NCBI RefSeq assembly: GCF_018130165.1
Contig: NZ_JAFCLZ010000037.1
Span: 1 to 64,000 of the forward strand
Direction of reading: 5' to 3'
Length of the DNA stretch: 64,000 bases
Source of the DNA: Bradyrhizobium sp. JYMT SZCCT0180
GTDB taxonomy: Bacteria; Pseudomonadota; Alphaproteobacteria; Rhizobiales; Xanthobacteraceae
Under the pieces are notes generated by a model. It did not search any database. It saw nothing but the letters and a program-made list of their open reading frames with translations, and had not been told where the DNA came from. Of this stretch, positions 26,825-35,708 are shown one piece after another. The position numbers and the translations under genes were made by a program. Within the stretch, counting starts at the first letter, position 1; each line of letters starts with the position of its first letter.

Positions 26825-28318
26825 ATGTCCACCTTACCCCTGCCGCTTGCACTCTCCGATTCGCCACTCTCCGATCGGCGCGAGGCGCCGCAACCCCGGC
26901 CGCTGATCCTCGATCTCGACGGCACGCTGGTGCGCGCAGACATGCTGCTTGAAACCGTGCTCGCGCTGCTTCGAGCCGCGCCGTGGCGGATGTTCGAGAT
27001 CGGCCTGTGGATGCTGCGTGGCCGCGCCTATCTCAAGCGCCGTCTCGCCGAGGAAACCAATATCGAGCCGGACGTTCTGCCGTTCAATGAAGAACTGCTC
27101 GCCTACGCTGCCGATATCGCGGCGAGCGGACGGCCGGTCTATGTCGCCACTGCCGCCGATGCCAAGGTAGCGGAAAAGGTCGTCCGGCGAATTGCGTTCA
27201 TTCGCGGCGTCATCGGCAGCGACGGCTTGCGCAACCTGAAGGGCGAAGCGAAGGCCCAGGTTCTCGCTGAACGATTCCCAGATGGATTCGACTATGCCGG
27301 CGACGCGCGCGCCGACATTCCGATCTGGCGCCGCGCCGACAACGCCATCGTCGTCGAAGCGGCGAGTTCGGTAGAGCACGCCGCCGCAAGCGTCGCGGCC
27401 GTCGTCAGGGTGTTTCCGCGAACGTCCCGGATCCGTGCGCTGGTGCGCAGCATGCGTCCGCACCAATGGGCGAAGAACGCGCTGGTTTTCGTGCCGCTCA
27501 TCCTCGCCGGACTGGTCTCTCATGTCGACGCCGTCTACGCGACGACATGCGCGTTCCTCGCCCTCGGCCTGGTTGCCTCATCCACCTATCTCGTCAACGA
27601 TATCTGGGACCTGACCGACGACCGCAGCCACTGGTCGAAGCGAAACCGGCCGCTGGCGAGCGGACGCCTGCCGCTCGCAACGGCGATCGCCGCCGTTCCG
27701 GTCGGATTGTTCGCGGGCATCGCCGTGGCGGCGCTTGCCGGGCCGGCGACCGTTGCCGTCGTGCTGCTGTATCTGGCCATCACCTTGGCCTATTCGTTCG
27801 CGCTCAAGCGCATCCCCATTCTCGACGGTTTTGTTCTCGCCGGATTGTTCACGTTGCGGCTCGGCGCGGGCATCGTGGCGTCGGGCGCACCGCCGTCGCC
27901 TTGGCTGCTGGTGTTCGCGATGTTCCTGTTCGCCTCGCTCAGCTTCGCAAAACGCCACACCGAGGTCGCCCGCGTCATCGAGCGCGGCGGAACCGAAGTC
28001 CGTGGCCGCGGCTACAAGTCCATCGACCTGCCGCTCATCATGGGCATCGGCATGGCGACCGGGGTGGCCGCCGTGCTCATCATGGTGCTCTACATCATCA
28101 ATGACGCCTTCCGGCAGAGCTTTTATGGCAACACCGCCTGGCTCTGGGCTTTTCCGGCCATCCTGTTCCTGTTCGTGTGCCGGATCTGGCTGAAATGCGG
28201 CCGCAGCGAGCTGCACGACGATCCCGTGGCGTTTGCCGTCACCGATCGGCCGAGCCTGGCGCTCGGCGGCGCCCTGATGGTGTGCTTCGGGCTGGCTTGG
28301 TCGGGCGTATTTGGTTGA
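26825..28318 (+). CDS. HAD-like domain fused to UbiA-family prenyltransferase
   Basis: 497 residues from ATG 26825, 10 bp after the preceding stop with AAGGG in between. Residues 1-200 are a HAD phosphatase-like domain (LILDLDGTLVRAD; later YAGDARADIPIW). The rest is a UbiA-type polytopic prenyltransferase with the Mg/diphosphate motif NDIWDLTDDRSHWSKRNRPL and a second loop YSFALKRIPILDGF. The closest described relatives transfer phosphoribose to decaprenyl phosphate, the first step to decaprenyl-phospho-arabinose. The fused HAD domain could act as the 5-phosphate phosphatase, an inference. Confidence 0.88.
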   Translation: MSTLPLPLALSDSPLSDRREAPQPRPLILDLDGTLVRADMLLETVLALLRAAPWRMFEIGLWMLRGRAYLKRRLAEETNIEPDVLPFNEELLAYAADIAASGRPVYVATAADAKVAEKVVRRIAFIRGVIGSDGLRNLKGEAKAQVLAERFPDGFDYAGDARADIPIWRRADNAIVVEAASSVEHAAASVAAVVRVFPRTSRIRALVRSMRPHQWAKNALVFVPLILAGLVSHVDAVYATTCAFLALGLVASSTYLVNDIWDLTDDRSHWSKRNRPLASGRLPLATAIAAVPVGLFAGIAVAALAGPATVAVVLLYLAITLAYSFALKRIPILDGFVLAGLFTLRLGAGIVASGAPPSPWLLVFAMFLFASLSFAKRHTEVARVIERGGTEVRGRGYKSIDLPLIMGIGMATGVAAVLIMVLYIINDAFRQSFYGNTAWLWAFPAILFLFVCRIWLKCGRSELHDDPVAFAVTDRPSLALGGALMVCFGLAWSGVFG

Positions 28319-28515
28319 TATGCCGCCACTTGCGCAGGACGTGCGGAGGTTCCGCGTCGTCGAACGTGGAAGACACAGGTTGGCGCCCTGTAACTCAACC
28401 TAAAAAAAACCGCAGGACGGTGTCGGATTCGGCCGACCCCGTTCGTCGTCTCGTCACGCCGATCGGGCCGGCCTGGACACCGCAAGCGGCCCCAAGCGAA
28501 GCGAAAGGATGAGAA

Positions 28516-29001
28516 ATGGCCAAGATGACTGCCAAGAACACGATTTGCGTATGGTACGACAAGGACGCTGAGGCGGCTGCCCGTTTTTACGCCGAAGTCT
28601 TTCCCGACAGCGCCGTGCACGCCGTCTACCGCGCACCGAGTGACTACCCCTCGGGCAAGAAGGGCGACGTGCTGACCGTCGACTTCACGGTCGCCGGCAT
28701 TCCCTGCATCGGCCTCAACGGTGGCCCCATGTTCAAGCAAACCGAAGCATTTTCGTTTCAGATCGCCACCGACGACCAGGAAGAGACCGACCGCTACTGG
28801 AATGCCATCGTCGGCAATGGCGGCCAGGAGAGTGCGTGCGGCTGGTGCAAGGACAAATGGGGCGTCTCCTGGCAGATCACGCCGCGCACGCTGACGGACG
28901 CCATGGCCGCGGGCGGCGCCGAAGCAAAGCGCGCCTTCGATGCCATGATGACCATGCAGAAAATCGACGTCGCCGCGATCGAGGCCGCGCGGCGCGGCTG
29001 A
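28516..29001 (+). CDS. VOC-family protein (PhnB/3-demethylubiquinone methyltransferase-like fold)
   Basis: 161 residues with a single glyoxalase-type domain: NTICVWYDKDAEAAARFYAE at the start, KKGDVLTVDFTVAGIPCIGL in the middle and CGWCKDKWGVSWQITPRTL near the end. This pattern is the PF06983-like subgroup, which despite the name is not a methyltransferase. Function unknown. AAGGATGAG lies just before the start. Confidence 0.85.
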   Translation: MAKMTAKNTICVWYDKDAEAAARFYAEVFPDSAVHAVYRAPSDYPSGKKGDVLTVDFTVAGIPCIGLNGGPMFKQTEAFSFQIATDDQEETDRYWNAIVGNGGQESACGWCKDKWGVSWQITPRTLTDAMAAGGAEAKRAFDAMMTMQKIDVAAIEAARRG

Positions 29002-29105
29002 TTTTCGCCGGGAGAAGTGGCTGGTCCGGCGGGGACGCAATCGCGGCAACCGCGTTAGGCATATCTCTTGCTTCCTGACAGGGAACAATCCCTGTCGAGG
29101 CTCGC

Positions 29106-29336
29106 ATGTTGGGAATCCCGCGGCGATACAGCCACTTTGTCTTTGGTTTCATCCAGTCAGGGTTGACCTGCGCGATAGCGGCGGCGATCGCCAGCTTTCC
29201 GCTGGTCGGGTCCGGCCATTTCGTTATGCACTGGCTGCAGGCCTGGCTGTTCGCCTGGATCCTGATGCTGCCGGTCGTGCTGTTCGCGGCGCCCGTCATC
29301 CGGCGCCTCGCCCATGCCGTGACAAGGGAAGAATAG
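29106..29336 (+). CDS. DUF2798 small membrane protein
   Basis: 76 residues, two transmembrane helices. RRYSHFVFGFIQSGLTCAIA and WLQAWLFAWILMLPVVLFAA are the characteristic halves of the DUF2798 family, and the final VIRRLAHAVT is conserved. Inner-membrane protein of unknown role. A perfect hairpin begins at the stop codon and separates it from the convergent gene at 29385. Confidence 0.85.
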   Translation: MLGIPRRYSHFVFGFIQSGLTCAIAAAIASFPLVGSGHFVMHWLQAWLFAWILMLPVVLFAAPVIRRLAHAVTREE

Positions 29337-29364
29337 CAGGCTCGCTTCACCGAACCGAGCCTGC
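29336..29364. terminator. Bidirectional hairpin terminator
   Basis: GCAGGCTCG (29336-29344) pairs perfectly with CGAGCCTGC (29356-29364) around an 11-nt loop. It lies between two convergent genes, with CTTTCT after it on the plus strand. Position and symmetry suit a shared terminator. Confidence 0.65.
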
Positions 29365-29384
29365 AGCTTTCTGGTGACCGGACC

Positions 29385-29624
29385 TTACTTCTTCATGCCG
29401 TCTTTCGACATCGCATCCTTCGACATGCCGTCGTGCTTCTTCATCGCGTCCTTGGACATCGCATCGTCCTTCTTCATGCCGTCCTTGGACATCGCGTCCT
29501 TTGCCATCCCCTCCTTGCCCATCTTGTCCTGCGCGTAGGCAGCGGGCGCGGAGGCAAGCCCGACCGAGAGAGCGAGAGCGGAAATCGAGAGCAAGGTGCG
29601 CAGATTCCTGGTTGTCATGTTCAA
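29385..29624 (-). CDS. Pentapeptide MXKDX repeat protein
   Basis: 79 residues. Signal peptide (LLSISALALSVGLASAPAAYA) followed by about ten units of the form MxKDx or MKKxD, such as MAKDAMSKDGMKKDDAMSKD. This repeat is recognised as its own small family of exported Met/Lys/Asp-rich proteins in proteobacteria. Met-rich repeats often bind Cu(I), but a metal role here is only inferred. AAAGGG precedes the start. Confidence 0.85.
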   Translation of the reverse strand: MNMTTRNLRTLLSISALALSVGLASAPAAYAQDKMGKEGMAKDAMSKDGMKKDDAMSKDAMKKHDGMSKDAMSKDGMKK

Positions 29625-29729
29625 TACCCTTTGTTGTGCGTGTTAGCGGTGAGCCGCTGTTTCGATTACGTTGATCGATCGGCCTCCGTTACGAATGGCG
29701 ACCGAACGGTGGTGAACAAATCGCTGTGA

Positions 29730-30980
29730 TCAATCGGCCGTCATTGCCGGCATCATTGGCGCCTCTCCTCTGTTGGATGGAAGTTTGAGTTGTGTGGTCA
29801 TCATTGCCGCGATCGCGAGCGACGCGCCGACGCCCGCGACGCAGGCGCTCCAGCCAAAACGGTCGAACAACTGGCCGAGCACGGCGCTACCCGCCATGCC
29901 GCCAAAGAAGTAACAGGCAAGATAGGTCCCGCTGGCGACGCCGCGGTTGTCCTGCGCGGCCTGACCGACGAAACCCGTCGCCGCGGCCTGCGCGAAGAAA
30001 GTGCCGACGCCGACCAGCACCATGCCGGCGAGAACGTACGGAAGATGCGATGACAACATCATGGGCAGGCCGATCGCGGCGAACGCGAGCGCACCAGCGA
30101 TCACCTGCCGGGAGCCAAACCGTGCGACGGCTCTTCCGGCAAACGGCGTCGTGACCACGGACGGCGCAAAGACGAGATAGACGAGCCCGAGATCCATTCG
30201 TCCGAGCAACAGCGGCTCGCGGACCAGAACGAAGTTGACGAAAGTGAAGGTCCCGATGAAAGCGAACAGGATGCAGAATCCGATCGCGTAGGCGGCGCGC
30301 AGCGACGGGTTGCGCCAATGGGCGATGCTTGCCTCGAACGGAGACAGCACCGCCGGCATCGCCTGCATCGGCGTGGCGCGCGACACCGTGAAATACACCA
30401 GCGCCGCACCGGCCAGATTGAGCAGTGCGAAGAAATAGAAGTTTGACGCCAGTCCGAACGTATCGACCAGCGCGGCCGACATCAGCCGGCCGATCAGATT
30501 GCTGGCGACATTGCCGGCGATATAGGCCGCGAACGCGCCGCCGGCGTCCATCGAACTGCATTGCTCGCCGAGATAGGCCAGCGTCAAGGCAAAGGCCGAC
30601 GCCATGCAAAGACCCTGCAGCACACGCAGGATGGTGAACGCGGTGAGATCAGGTGCGCCCGCCAGCAGCGTCGTGGGAACCGCGAGCAGAGCGAGGCTCA
30701 CGAGGATGCCGAACCGACGGTCGATATACCGGCTGAGGAAGCCGACCACGATACTTGCGACCGCCATGCCCAGGGTGCTGGCATTGACCGCAACACCCAT
30801 CGCGGCCGGGGTTACATCATAGTGCCTGGTCAGGGAGGGCAGGATGGCCTGTGTCGCGAACAGGTCGACCACGGTGAGAAAGGCCGTGAGGCCGATGGCG
30901 AGCGAGCGCAACACCACGCCCGGCGAGTGGTCGCGCATGTTTATGGCGTGCGTCTTCATTGGCGCGGAGGTATCGGCCAT
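29730..30980 (-). CDS. MFS transporter (drug/metabolite exporter type)
   Basis: 416 residues, about 12 transmembrane helices. Features: ATQAILPSLTRHYDVTPAAM in the first loop, MFS motif A-like GFLSRYIDRRFG between helices 2 and 3, LRVLQGLCMASAFALTLAYL in helix 4, and AGRAVARFGSRQVI as the second-half motif. The layout matches the YnfM/arabinose-efflux-like group. Substrate unknown. ATG 30980 was chosen; a second in-frame ATG lies at 30959. Confidence 0.88.
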   Translation of the reverse strand: MADTSAPMKTHAINMRDHSPGVVLRSLAIGLTAFLTVVDLFATQAILPSLTRHYDVTPAAMGVAVNASTLGMAVASIVVGFLSRYIDRRFGILVSLALLAVPTTLLAGAPDLTAFTILRVLQGLCMASAFALTLAYLGEQCSSMDAGGAFAAYIAGNVASNLIGRLMSAALVDTFGLASNFYFFALLNLAGAALVYFTVSRATPMQAMPAVLSPFEASIAHWRNPSLRAAYAIGFCILFAFIGTFTFVNFVLVREPLLLGRMDLGLVYLVFAPSVVTTPFAGRAVARFGSRQVIAGALAFAAIGLPMMLSSHLPYVLAGMVLVGVGTFFAQAAATGFVGQAAQDNRGVASGTYLACYFFGGMAGSAVLGQLFDRFGWSACVAGVGASLAIAAMMTTQLKLPSNRGEAPMMPAMTAD

Positions 30981-31093
30981 GGTGCGTCTCGCTGGGTGAT
31001 GGAAGGGATGTGACGCCTGGGCGTGCGGGGCAACACGGGGGATCCCAGGACGTCACATCGGCAACGGGCGCGGGAAGCGCGCGTTACATCCGG

Positions 31094-31585
31094 TTACATG
31101 TGGTGGTCATGCGGATCCTTGCGAACGTCGCCGACATAGAGGATGACCGTCTCCTTGCCGAGATTCTTCCACCAGTGCGCCACGCCGGCGACTTCGGGTC
31201 TGATCTCGCCGGCCTTGTGCACGATCGGTTCGGCGCAGTTGCTGGCGTATTCGACGATTTCGCCCTGCTGCACGAAGATCAGCGCCGGACGGTCGTCATG
31301 GCTGTGCCACGGCACGATGCCGCCGGGCTCGATCGTCAGCTTGCGGAAGCGCAGTTCGCGATCCCTGATATTGGCCGGCTGCTTCTCGAGGTTGATCGCG
31401 CCGAGCGTGACGTCGGTGACGCCGACCGCCTTGTGGTCAACCTTGTCGCGGACATTGGCCTGCAACTTTCCGGCAGGACATTCGCCGGCGAAAGCCGCCG
31501 GTGCGGTCGCGAGCGAGCCCGCGAGAATGCCGGCAAGCGCGAAGCCCTGCCAAAGCGTGCGGGATGTGACGTTGGATGTGGACAT
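31094..31585 (-). CDS. Secreted cupin-domain protein
   Basis: 163 residues. A signal peptide (FALAGILAGSLATAPAAFA) precedes a single cupin with VPWHSHDDRPALIFVQQGEI, whose His/Asp residues are likely metal ligands, and a later HWWKNLGKETVILY. The C-terminal HDHHM could also bind metal. GAGGAG precedes the start. It is divergent from the thioredoxin-fold protein at 31874. Enzyme or sensor role unknown. Confidence 0.82.
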   Translation of the reverse strand: MSTSNVTSRTLWQGFALAGILAGSLATAPAAFAGECPAGKLQANVRDKVDHKAVGVTDVTLGAINLEKQPANIRDRELRFRKLTIEPGGIVPWHSHDDRPALIFVQQGEIVEYASNCAEPIVHKAGEIRPEVAGVAHWWKNLGKETVILYVGDVRKDPHDHHM

Positions 31586-31675
31586 GTCGTTGTCTCCTCG
31601 TTTGCCTCTACGTTGCCTTGGGCCCGGATGATCTGGCCGGCTACGTCACGACATTCGTTGAAACCACCTGAGGAA

Positions 31676-31772
31676 TGAAATGCCGGTTGGCTCTCGACTC
31701 GATAGCGCGGCGCTATGCCGTGCCCGGCTCGATACGCCGCGGCTATCAAACCCATTGGGCGACGGCATTTCA
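31676..31772. promoter_or_regulatory. Inverted repeats in the divergent cupin/peroxiredoxin promoter region
   Basis: TGAAATGCCG (31676-31685) and CGGCATTTCA (31763-31772) are a perfect inverted pair 77 bp apart. Between them lies a 15-bp palindrome, ATAGCGCGGCGCTAT. The 9-mer GGCATTTCA occurs again at 33603-33611, in the promoter region of the LysR gene, so these may be binding sites for one regulator. Confidence 0.45.
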
Positions 31773-31873
31773 TACGCGGAGCAATCCGCCCTCTGATGGG
31801 GCAGCGCCACCCCTTGCGGGCGAGCCCGCGCTGGAAAATAGTATCGAGTCAAACCGACCGGCCGGAGTACGAC

Positions 31874-32590
31874 ATGACCCAGCTTTCGCCTGCCAACGCC
31901 GAACGCCTCCGGCAGGCCTTTCAGCGCTGCCGCGACATGGAGGGTTCGCTCGGTAAACGGTTGCAAGCCTATGCCGCCGCCGGTCGCGATTTCTTTCCGG
32001 CCTACAGCGAGGCGGTCGATCGTCTGGTCGCGCGAATTCACGAGAACGGCGGCGGCGAGAACGCGCCACGGCCGGGCGAGGTGATGCCGCCGTTCATGCT
32101 GCCGGACGAGACCGGCCGGCTTGTCAGCCTGACATCGCTGACCGGCAACGGACCGGTCATCGTCATGTTCTATCGCGGCCATTGGTGTCCCTACTGCCGG
32201 CTGAACGTGATGGCGATCATGCAGGCTCAGGACGAGATCAGCGCGCTGGGCGGACAGATTGTCGCGATTATGCCGGAAACGCAGAAGTACGCCGAGCGCT
32301 TCAAATCCGAGGCCGGCGCCCCCTTCCCGGTGCTGACCGACCTCGACAACGGCTATGCATTGTCGCTCAATCTTGCGATCTGGCTTGGAACGGAGATCCA
32401 GCAGCTGCTCTCCTATCTGGACCTGTCGGATTTTCACGGCAACGACGGCTGCATGCTGCCGATTCCCGCGACTTTCGTGGTCGGCCGCGACGGGCTGGTG
32501 AAAGCCCGCTTCGTCGATCCCGATTTCCGCAAGCGGATGGAGATCGACGAACTGCTGGTTGCGGTTCGAACCGCCAGCGAGGATCGCTAG
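31874..32590 (+). CDS. Thioredoxin-fold peroxiredoxin-like protein (AhpC/TSA family)
   Basis: 238 residues from ATG 31874, after GGAG; the frame opens earlier at 31715 over the probable promoter. About 70 helical residues precede an AhpC/TSA-type domain with VIVMFYRGHWCPYCRLNV; C105 and C108 form a CxxC redox motif. The segment AFPVLTDLDNGYALSLNLAIW, here beginning APFPVLTD, is typical of this subgroup. Likely reduces peroxides or disulfides in the cytosol. Convergent with the LysR gene. Confidence 0.85.
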   Translation: MTQLSPANAERLRQAFQRCRDMEGSLGKRLQAYAAAGRDFFPAYSEAVDRLVARIHENGGGENAPRPGEVMPPFMLPDETGRLVSLTSLTGNGPVIVMFYRGHWCPYCRLNVMAIMQAQDEISALGGQIVAIMPETQKYAERFKSEAGAPFPVLTDLDNGYALSLNLAIWLGTEIQQLLSYLDLSDFHGNDGCMLPIPATFVVGRDGLVKARFVDPDFRKRMEIDELLVAVRTASEDR

Positions 32591-32603
32591 GACATCGCTA
32601 AGC

Positions 32604-33500
32604 TTACGCGATCCTGCTCAGAAATTGCTGCCAGTCCGAACCGCGCAGCATCCTCATGACGGCGGACGCGACCGCCGTGCGCTCACGCCCGGCGACCCCA
32701 TAGAGATGAACCGTGCGGCGCGATTCCAGTCCCTCGACCGGTGCGCGTTTCAACGTGGTTGGGAGCGACGCGGTGTGAGGGACCACGGCGACGCCGATAT
32801 CGGCTTCCAGGAGTTCAATCAGGTCGCGCTCCGATGAAACCTCGTGGTTGCGATCAACCGCAACCCCATGCTCGCGAAGCGACCGGCTTAGCGAAGCGGA
32901 ATGTTCGCAGTAATTTCGCGACAACCATTGCTCTGTCTGCAGGTCGTTGAAGCTGATTGTGTCGCGCTCCGCCAGCGGATGCCGCCGGCTGACGACGAGA
33001 TCGAAATCCTCGGTGAACAGCGGCCAGGTGTCCAGCCGGTCCCAGTCGCCGCCGAGTTCGGCAGCGATGCCGAGTTCGGCGTCGCCCTTCTTCAGATACT
33101 CGCCGACTTCCTCGCTGTTGCCGCGCAAGAAGCGAAATTCGAGCTGGCTGAACTGCCGCCTGATCTGGTCGAGAAACGGCACCAGAATCGACAAATCGAC
33201 CGAGTGGCTGAGCGCAATCCGAAGCGCCCCGATTTCACCGCTCTTGAACGACGACGCCAGCATGCGCGCGCCGCTGGCGGCGTCATAGCATTGCTGCAGC
33301 AGCGGGTGCATCCGCAGGCCGAGCTCGGTCAATTGCGCGGCCGGCCGTTCCCGGCGGAACAGGTCGCCGCCCAATTCGGCCTCGAGCTGCTTGATCGCCC
33401 GCGTCAGCGATGGCTGTGTGACGTTGCACTCGTCGGCGGCGCGCGTGAAATTCAGCGTCCGCGTGACGGCGAGGAAGTATCGTACCTGATGCATTTCCAT
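32604..33500 (-). CDS. LysR-family transcriptional regulator
   Basis: 298 residues from ATG 33500. The N-terminal winged helix-turn-helix is typical (HQVRYFLAVTRTLNFTRAAD, then NVTQPSLTRAIKQLEAELGG). The effector-binding domain follows from about residue 90. It is transcribed away from the 3-hydroxybutyrate dehydrogenase gene 169 bp distant and converges on the peroxiredoxin-like gene. By the LysR rule it probably controls the divergent neighbour; ligand unknown. Confidence 0.92.
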   Translation of the reverse strand: MEMHQVRYFLAVTRTLNFTRAADECNVTQPSLTRAIKQLEAELGGDLFRRERPAAQLTELGLRMHPLLQQCYDAASGARMLASSFKSGEIGALRIALSHSVDLSILVPFLDQIRRQFSQLEFRFLRGNSEEVGEYLKKGDAELGIAAELGGDWDRLDTWPLFTEDFDLVVSRRHPLAERDTISFNDLQTEQWLSRNYCEHSASLSRSLREHGVAVDRNHEVSSERDLIELLEADIGVAVVPHTASLPTTLKRAPVEGLESRRTVHLYGVAGRERTAVASAVMRMLRGSDWQQFLSRIA

Positions 33501-33598
33501 GATCGTGCTGCCCCGATCCAACTGGCACGCAGACTAGCCGATCGAGGCCCCTAATGACACTCAAACCGCGATAGCGGGAGCCTATGGTGTAGGAAGCC

Positions 33599-33611
33599 AA
33601 ATGGCATTTCA
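33599..33611. promoter_or_regulatory. Palindrome in the LysR/bdhA divergent promoter region
   Basis: AAATGGCATTT (33599-33609) is a perfect 11-bp palindrome and extends to the 9-mer GGCATTTCA shared with the inverted repeats at 31676-31772. It sits about 60 bp before the dehydrogenase start. A regulator-binding site is plausible but the recognised protein is a guess. Confidence 0.4.
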
Positions 33612-33668
33612 AAACACGGCGCCCATCCTGCAGGTTTCGGCCCATGAGGCCGCAGGAAAGGGACCGTC

Positions 33669-34493
33669 ATGAACATTCAGGTAAAGGCGCGGGATACCAG
33701 GGTCACGCGGCCGCTCGCCGGAAAGGTCTCGCTGGTCACCGGGTCGACCAGCGGTATTGGCCTCGGGATAGCGCGTGCACTCGCCGAGGCCGGATCTGAG
33801 GTGATGCTGAACGGCCTGGGGGGCGCCTCCGAGGTCGCCAGGACCAAAGACCAAATCGAGGCGGATTTTGGCGTCCAGGTCAGCTATTCCGCCGCCGACA
33901 TGACGAGGCCGGAGGCGATCGCCGAGATGATCGCGGCTGTCATCGCCGGGCACGGCCGGCTCGATGTGCTCGTCAACAACGCCGGTATCCAACATGTCGC
34001 GCCGCTCGACCGGTTTCCGGTCGAGAAATGGGACACGATCCTGTCGATCAACCTGTCATCCGCGTTTCACGCCATTCGGCTCGCCCTGCCGGCGATGCGC
34101 CAGAACAAGTTCGGTCGCATCATCAACATCGCCTCCGCCCATGGACTGGTCGGGTCACCCTTCAAGGCGGCCTATGTCGCCGCCAAGCATGGCATCGTCG
34201 GGCTGACCAAGGTCGCCGCGCTGGAGACCGCCGAAGAAGGCATCACCTGCAACGCGATCTGTCCGGGTTACGTCTATACGCCGCTGGTCGAAGCGCAGAT
34301 CGACGGCCAGGCCAGGGCGCACGGCATCTCCCGCGATCAGGTGATCCACGACGTGCTGCTGGCACAGCAACCAAGCAAGCGCTTCGCGACAGTCGAGGAG
34401 TTGGGCGCGCTCGCCGTCTTCCTCGCCAGCGACGCCGCGGCATCGATCACCGGCATCGCGCTGCCGGTTGATGGCGGCTGGACCGCGCACTGA
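33669..34493 (+). CDS. bdhA: 3-hydroxybutyrate dehydrogenase (SDR family)
   Basis: 274 residues. Classical short-chain dehydrogenase: NAD-binding TGSTSGIGLGIA, NNAGIQHVAPL, catalytic S-Y-K with SAHGLVGSPFKAAYVAAKHG, and CPGYVYTPLVEAQI. The IQHVAPLDRFP and LAQQPSKRFATVEELG segments are those of 3-hydroxybutyrate dehydrogenases, which oxidise (R)-3-hydroxybutyrate to acetoacetate in polyhydroxybutyrate breakdown. An N-terminal extension of about 15 residues precedes the domain. AGGAAAGGG marks the start. Confidence 0.9.
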   Translation: MNIQVKARDTRVTRPLAGKVSLVTGSTSGIGLGIARALAEAGSEVMLNGLGGASEVARTKDQIEADFGVQVSYSAADMTRPEAIAEMIAAVIAGHGRLDVLVNNAGIQHVAPLDRFPVEKWDTILSINLSSAFHAIRLALPAMRQNKFGRIINIASAHGLVGSPFKAAYVAAKHGIVGLTKVAALETAEEGITCNAICPGYVYTPLVEAQIDGQARAHGISRDQVIHDVLLAQQPSKRFATVEELGALAVFLASDAAASITGIALPVDGGWTAH

Positions 34494-34526
34494 CGTGCCG
34501 AACATAGCGAAGCAAGGGAGCGTGAC

Positions 34527-35684
34527 ATGAACGACATCCGGGACAGTTTCTCAACGCTGAAGTCGCTCGCGAAATCCGAGCCGGGCCAGATCGTGCTGGT
34601 ACTGCAGGGCGGCGGCGCGCTCGGCTCCTATCAGGCCGGCGTCTATCAGGCGCTGCACGAAGCCGGCATCGAGCCGGACTGGATCATCGGGACCTCGATC
34701 GGCGCCATCAATGCCAGCCTGATCGCGGGCAATTCACCGCAGAAGCGGCTGCCGCGGCTGCGCGAATTCTGGAAGAAGATGGAGCAGGACACGCCCTGGC
34801 CTCTTCGCGACATCTTTCCGGGGTTCAACGAAAAGCTATCCTATTGGTCGACCGTGACCCATGGCATTCCCGGCTTCTTCCGGCCGAACCCGCTGGCGCA
34901 TGCCGGCGACCTCTATCCGCTCGGAACCGATCAGGCCGGCTATTACTCGACCGCGCCGCTGGAGCGCACGCTGACCGAACTGGTCGATTTCGATCTCGTC
35001 AATCAGTGCAGGCCGCGGCTGACGGTCGGCGCGGCGCATGTCCGCACCAGCCAGATGCGTTATTTCGACAGCCGCGATGGCGAACTCGGCGTCAAGCACG
35101 TCATGGCATCAGGCGCGTTGCCGCCGGCGTTCCCGGCCGTTCGCATCGACGGTGAATTATATTGGGACGGCGGCATTCTCTCGAACACGCCGACGGAAGC
35201 CGTGTTCGACGACAACCCGCGGCGGAATTCCCTGATCTTCGCCGTACACCTCTGGAATCCGACAGGCAGCGAGCCGACCACGATGGCGGAGGTGCTGAAT
35301 CGACACAAGGACGTGCAATATTCCAGCCGGATCGCCAGCCACGTCGCGCGTCAGCAGCAGGCGCATCGGCTGCGCCACGTCATCAATCAGCTCGCCGCGC
35401 GCCTGCCGGAATCCGAGCGCAACAGTGAAGTCGTGAAGGAACTGGCGAGCTATGGTTGCCCGACCCGGATGCATGTGGTGCGACTGCTCGCTCCACAGCT
35501 CGCCCGCGAAGACCACACCAAGGACATCGACTTCAGCCCATCCGGCATCATGCAGCGCTGGGACGCCGGCTATCGCCACACAAGAGCGGTGCTCGAACGC
35601 AAGCCGTGGATCGGCGAATTCGATCCGCTGTCGGGTGTTGTCCTGCACGAGCAGACGGAACTGTTGGCGGAGGCGGCCGAGTGA
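34527..35684 (+). CDS. Patatin-like phospholipase with C-terminal DUF3734-type region
   Basis: 385 residues. Oxyanion motif GGGALGSYQAGVYQAL (28-42), nucleophile S57 in GTSIGA, and D214 in YWDGGILSNTP complete the Ser-Asp dyad. The C-terminal third (SSRIASHVARQQQAHRLRHV and further) is the extension found in DUF3734 patatins. It starts 33 bp after bdhA with AGGGAG, so the two are probably co-transcribed. This suggests a lipid- or polyhydroxybutyrate-linked hydrolase. Confidence 0.9.
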   Translation: MNDIRDSFSTLKSLAKSEPGQIVLVLQGGGALGSYQAGVYQALHEAGIEPDWIIGTSIGAINASLIAGNSPQKRLPRLREFWKKMEQDTPWPLRDIFPGFNEKLSYWSTVTHGIPGFFRPNPLAHAGDLYPLGTDQAGYYSTAPLERTLTELVDFDLVNQCRPRLTVGAAHVRTSQMRYFDSRDGELGVKHVMASGALPPAFPAVRIDGELYWDGGILSNTPTEAVFDDNPRRNSLIFAVHLWNPTGSEPTTMAEVLNRHKDVQYSSRIASHVARQQQAHRLRHVINQLAARLPESERNSEVVKELASYGCPTRMHVVRLLAPQLAREDHTKDIDFSPSGIMQRWDAGYRHTRAVLERKPWIGEFDPLSGVVLHEQTELLAEAAE

Positions 35685-35708
35685 CGGCCCTACACCTAAC
35701 TCTCGTTG

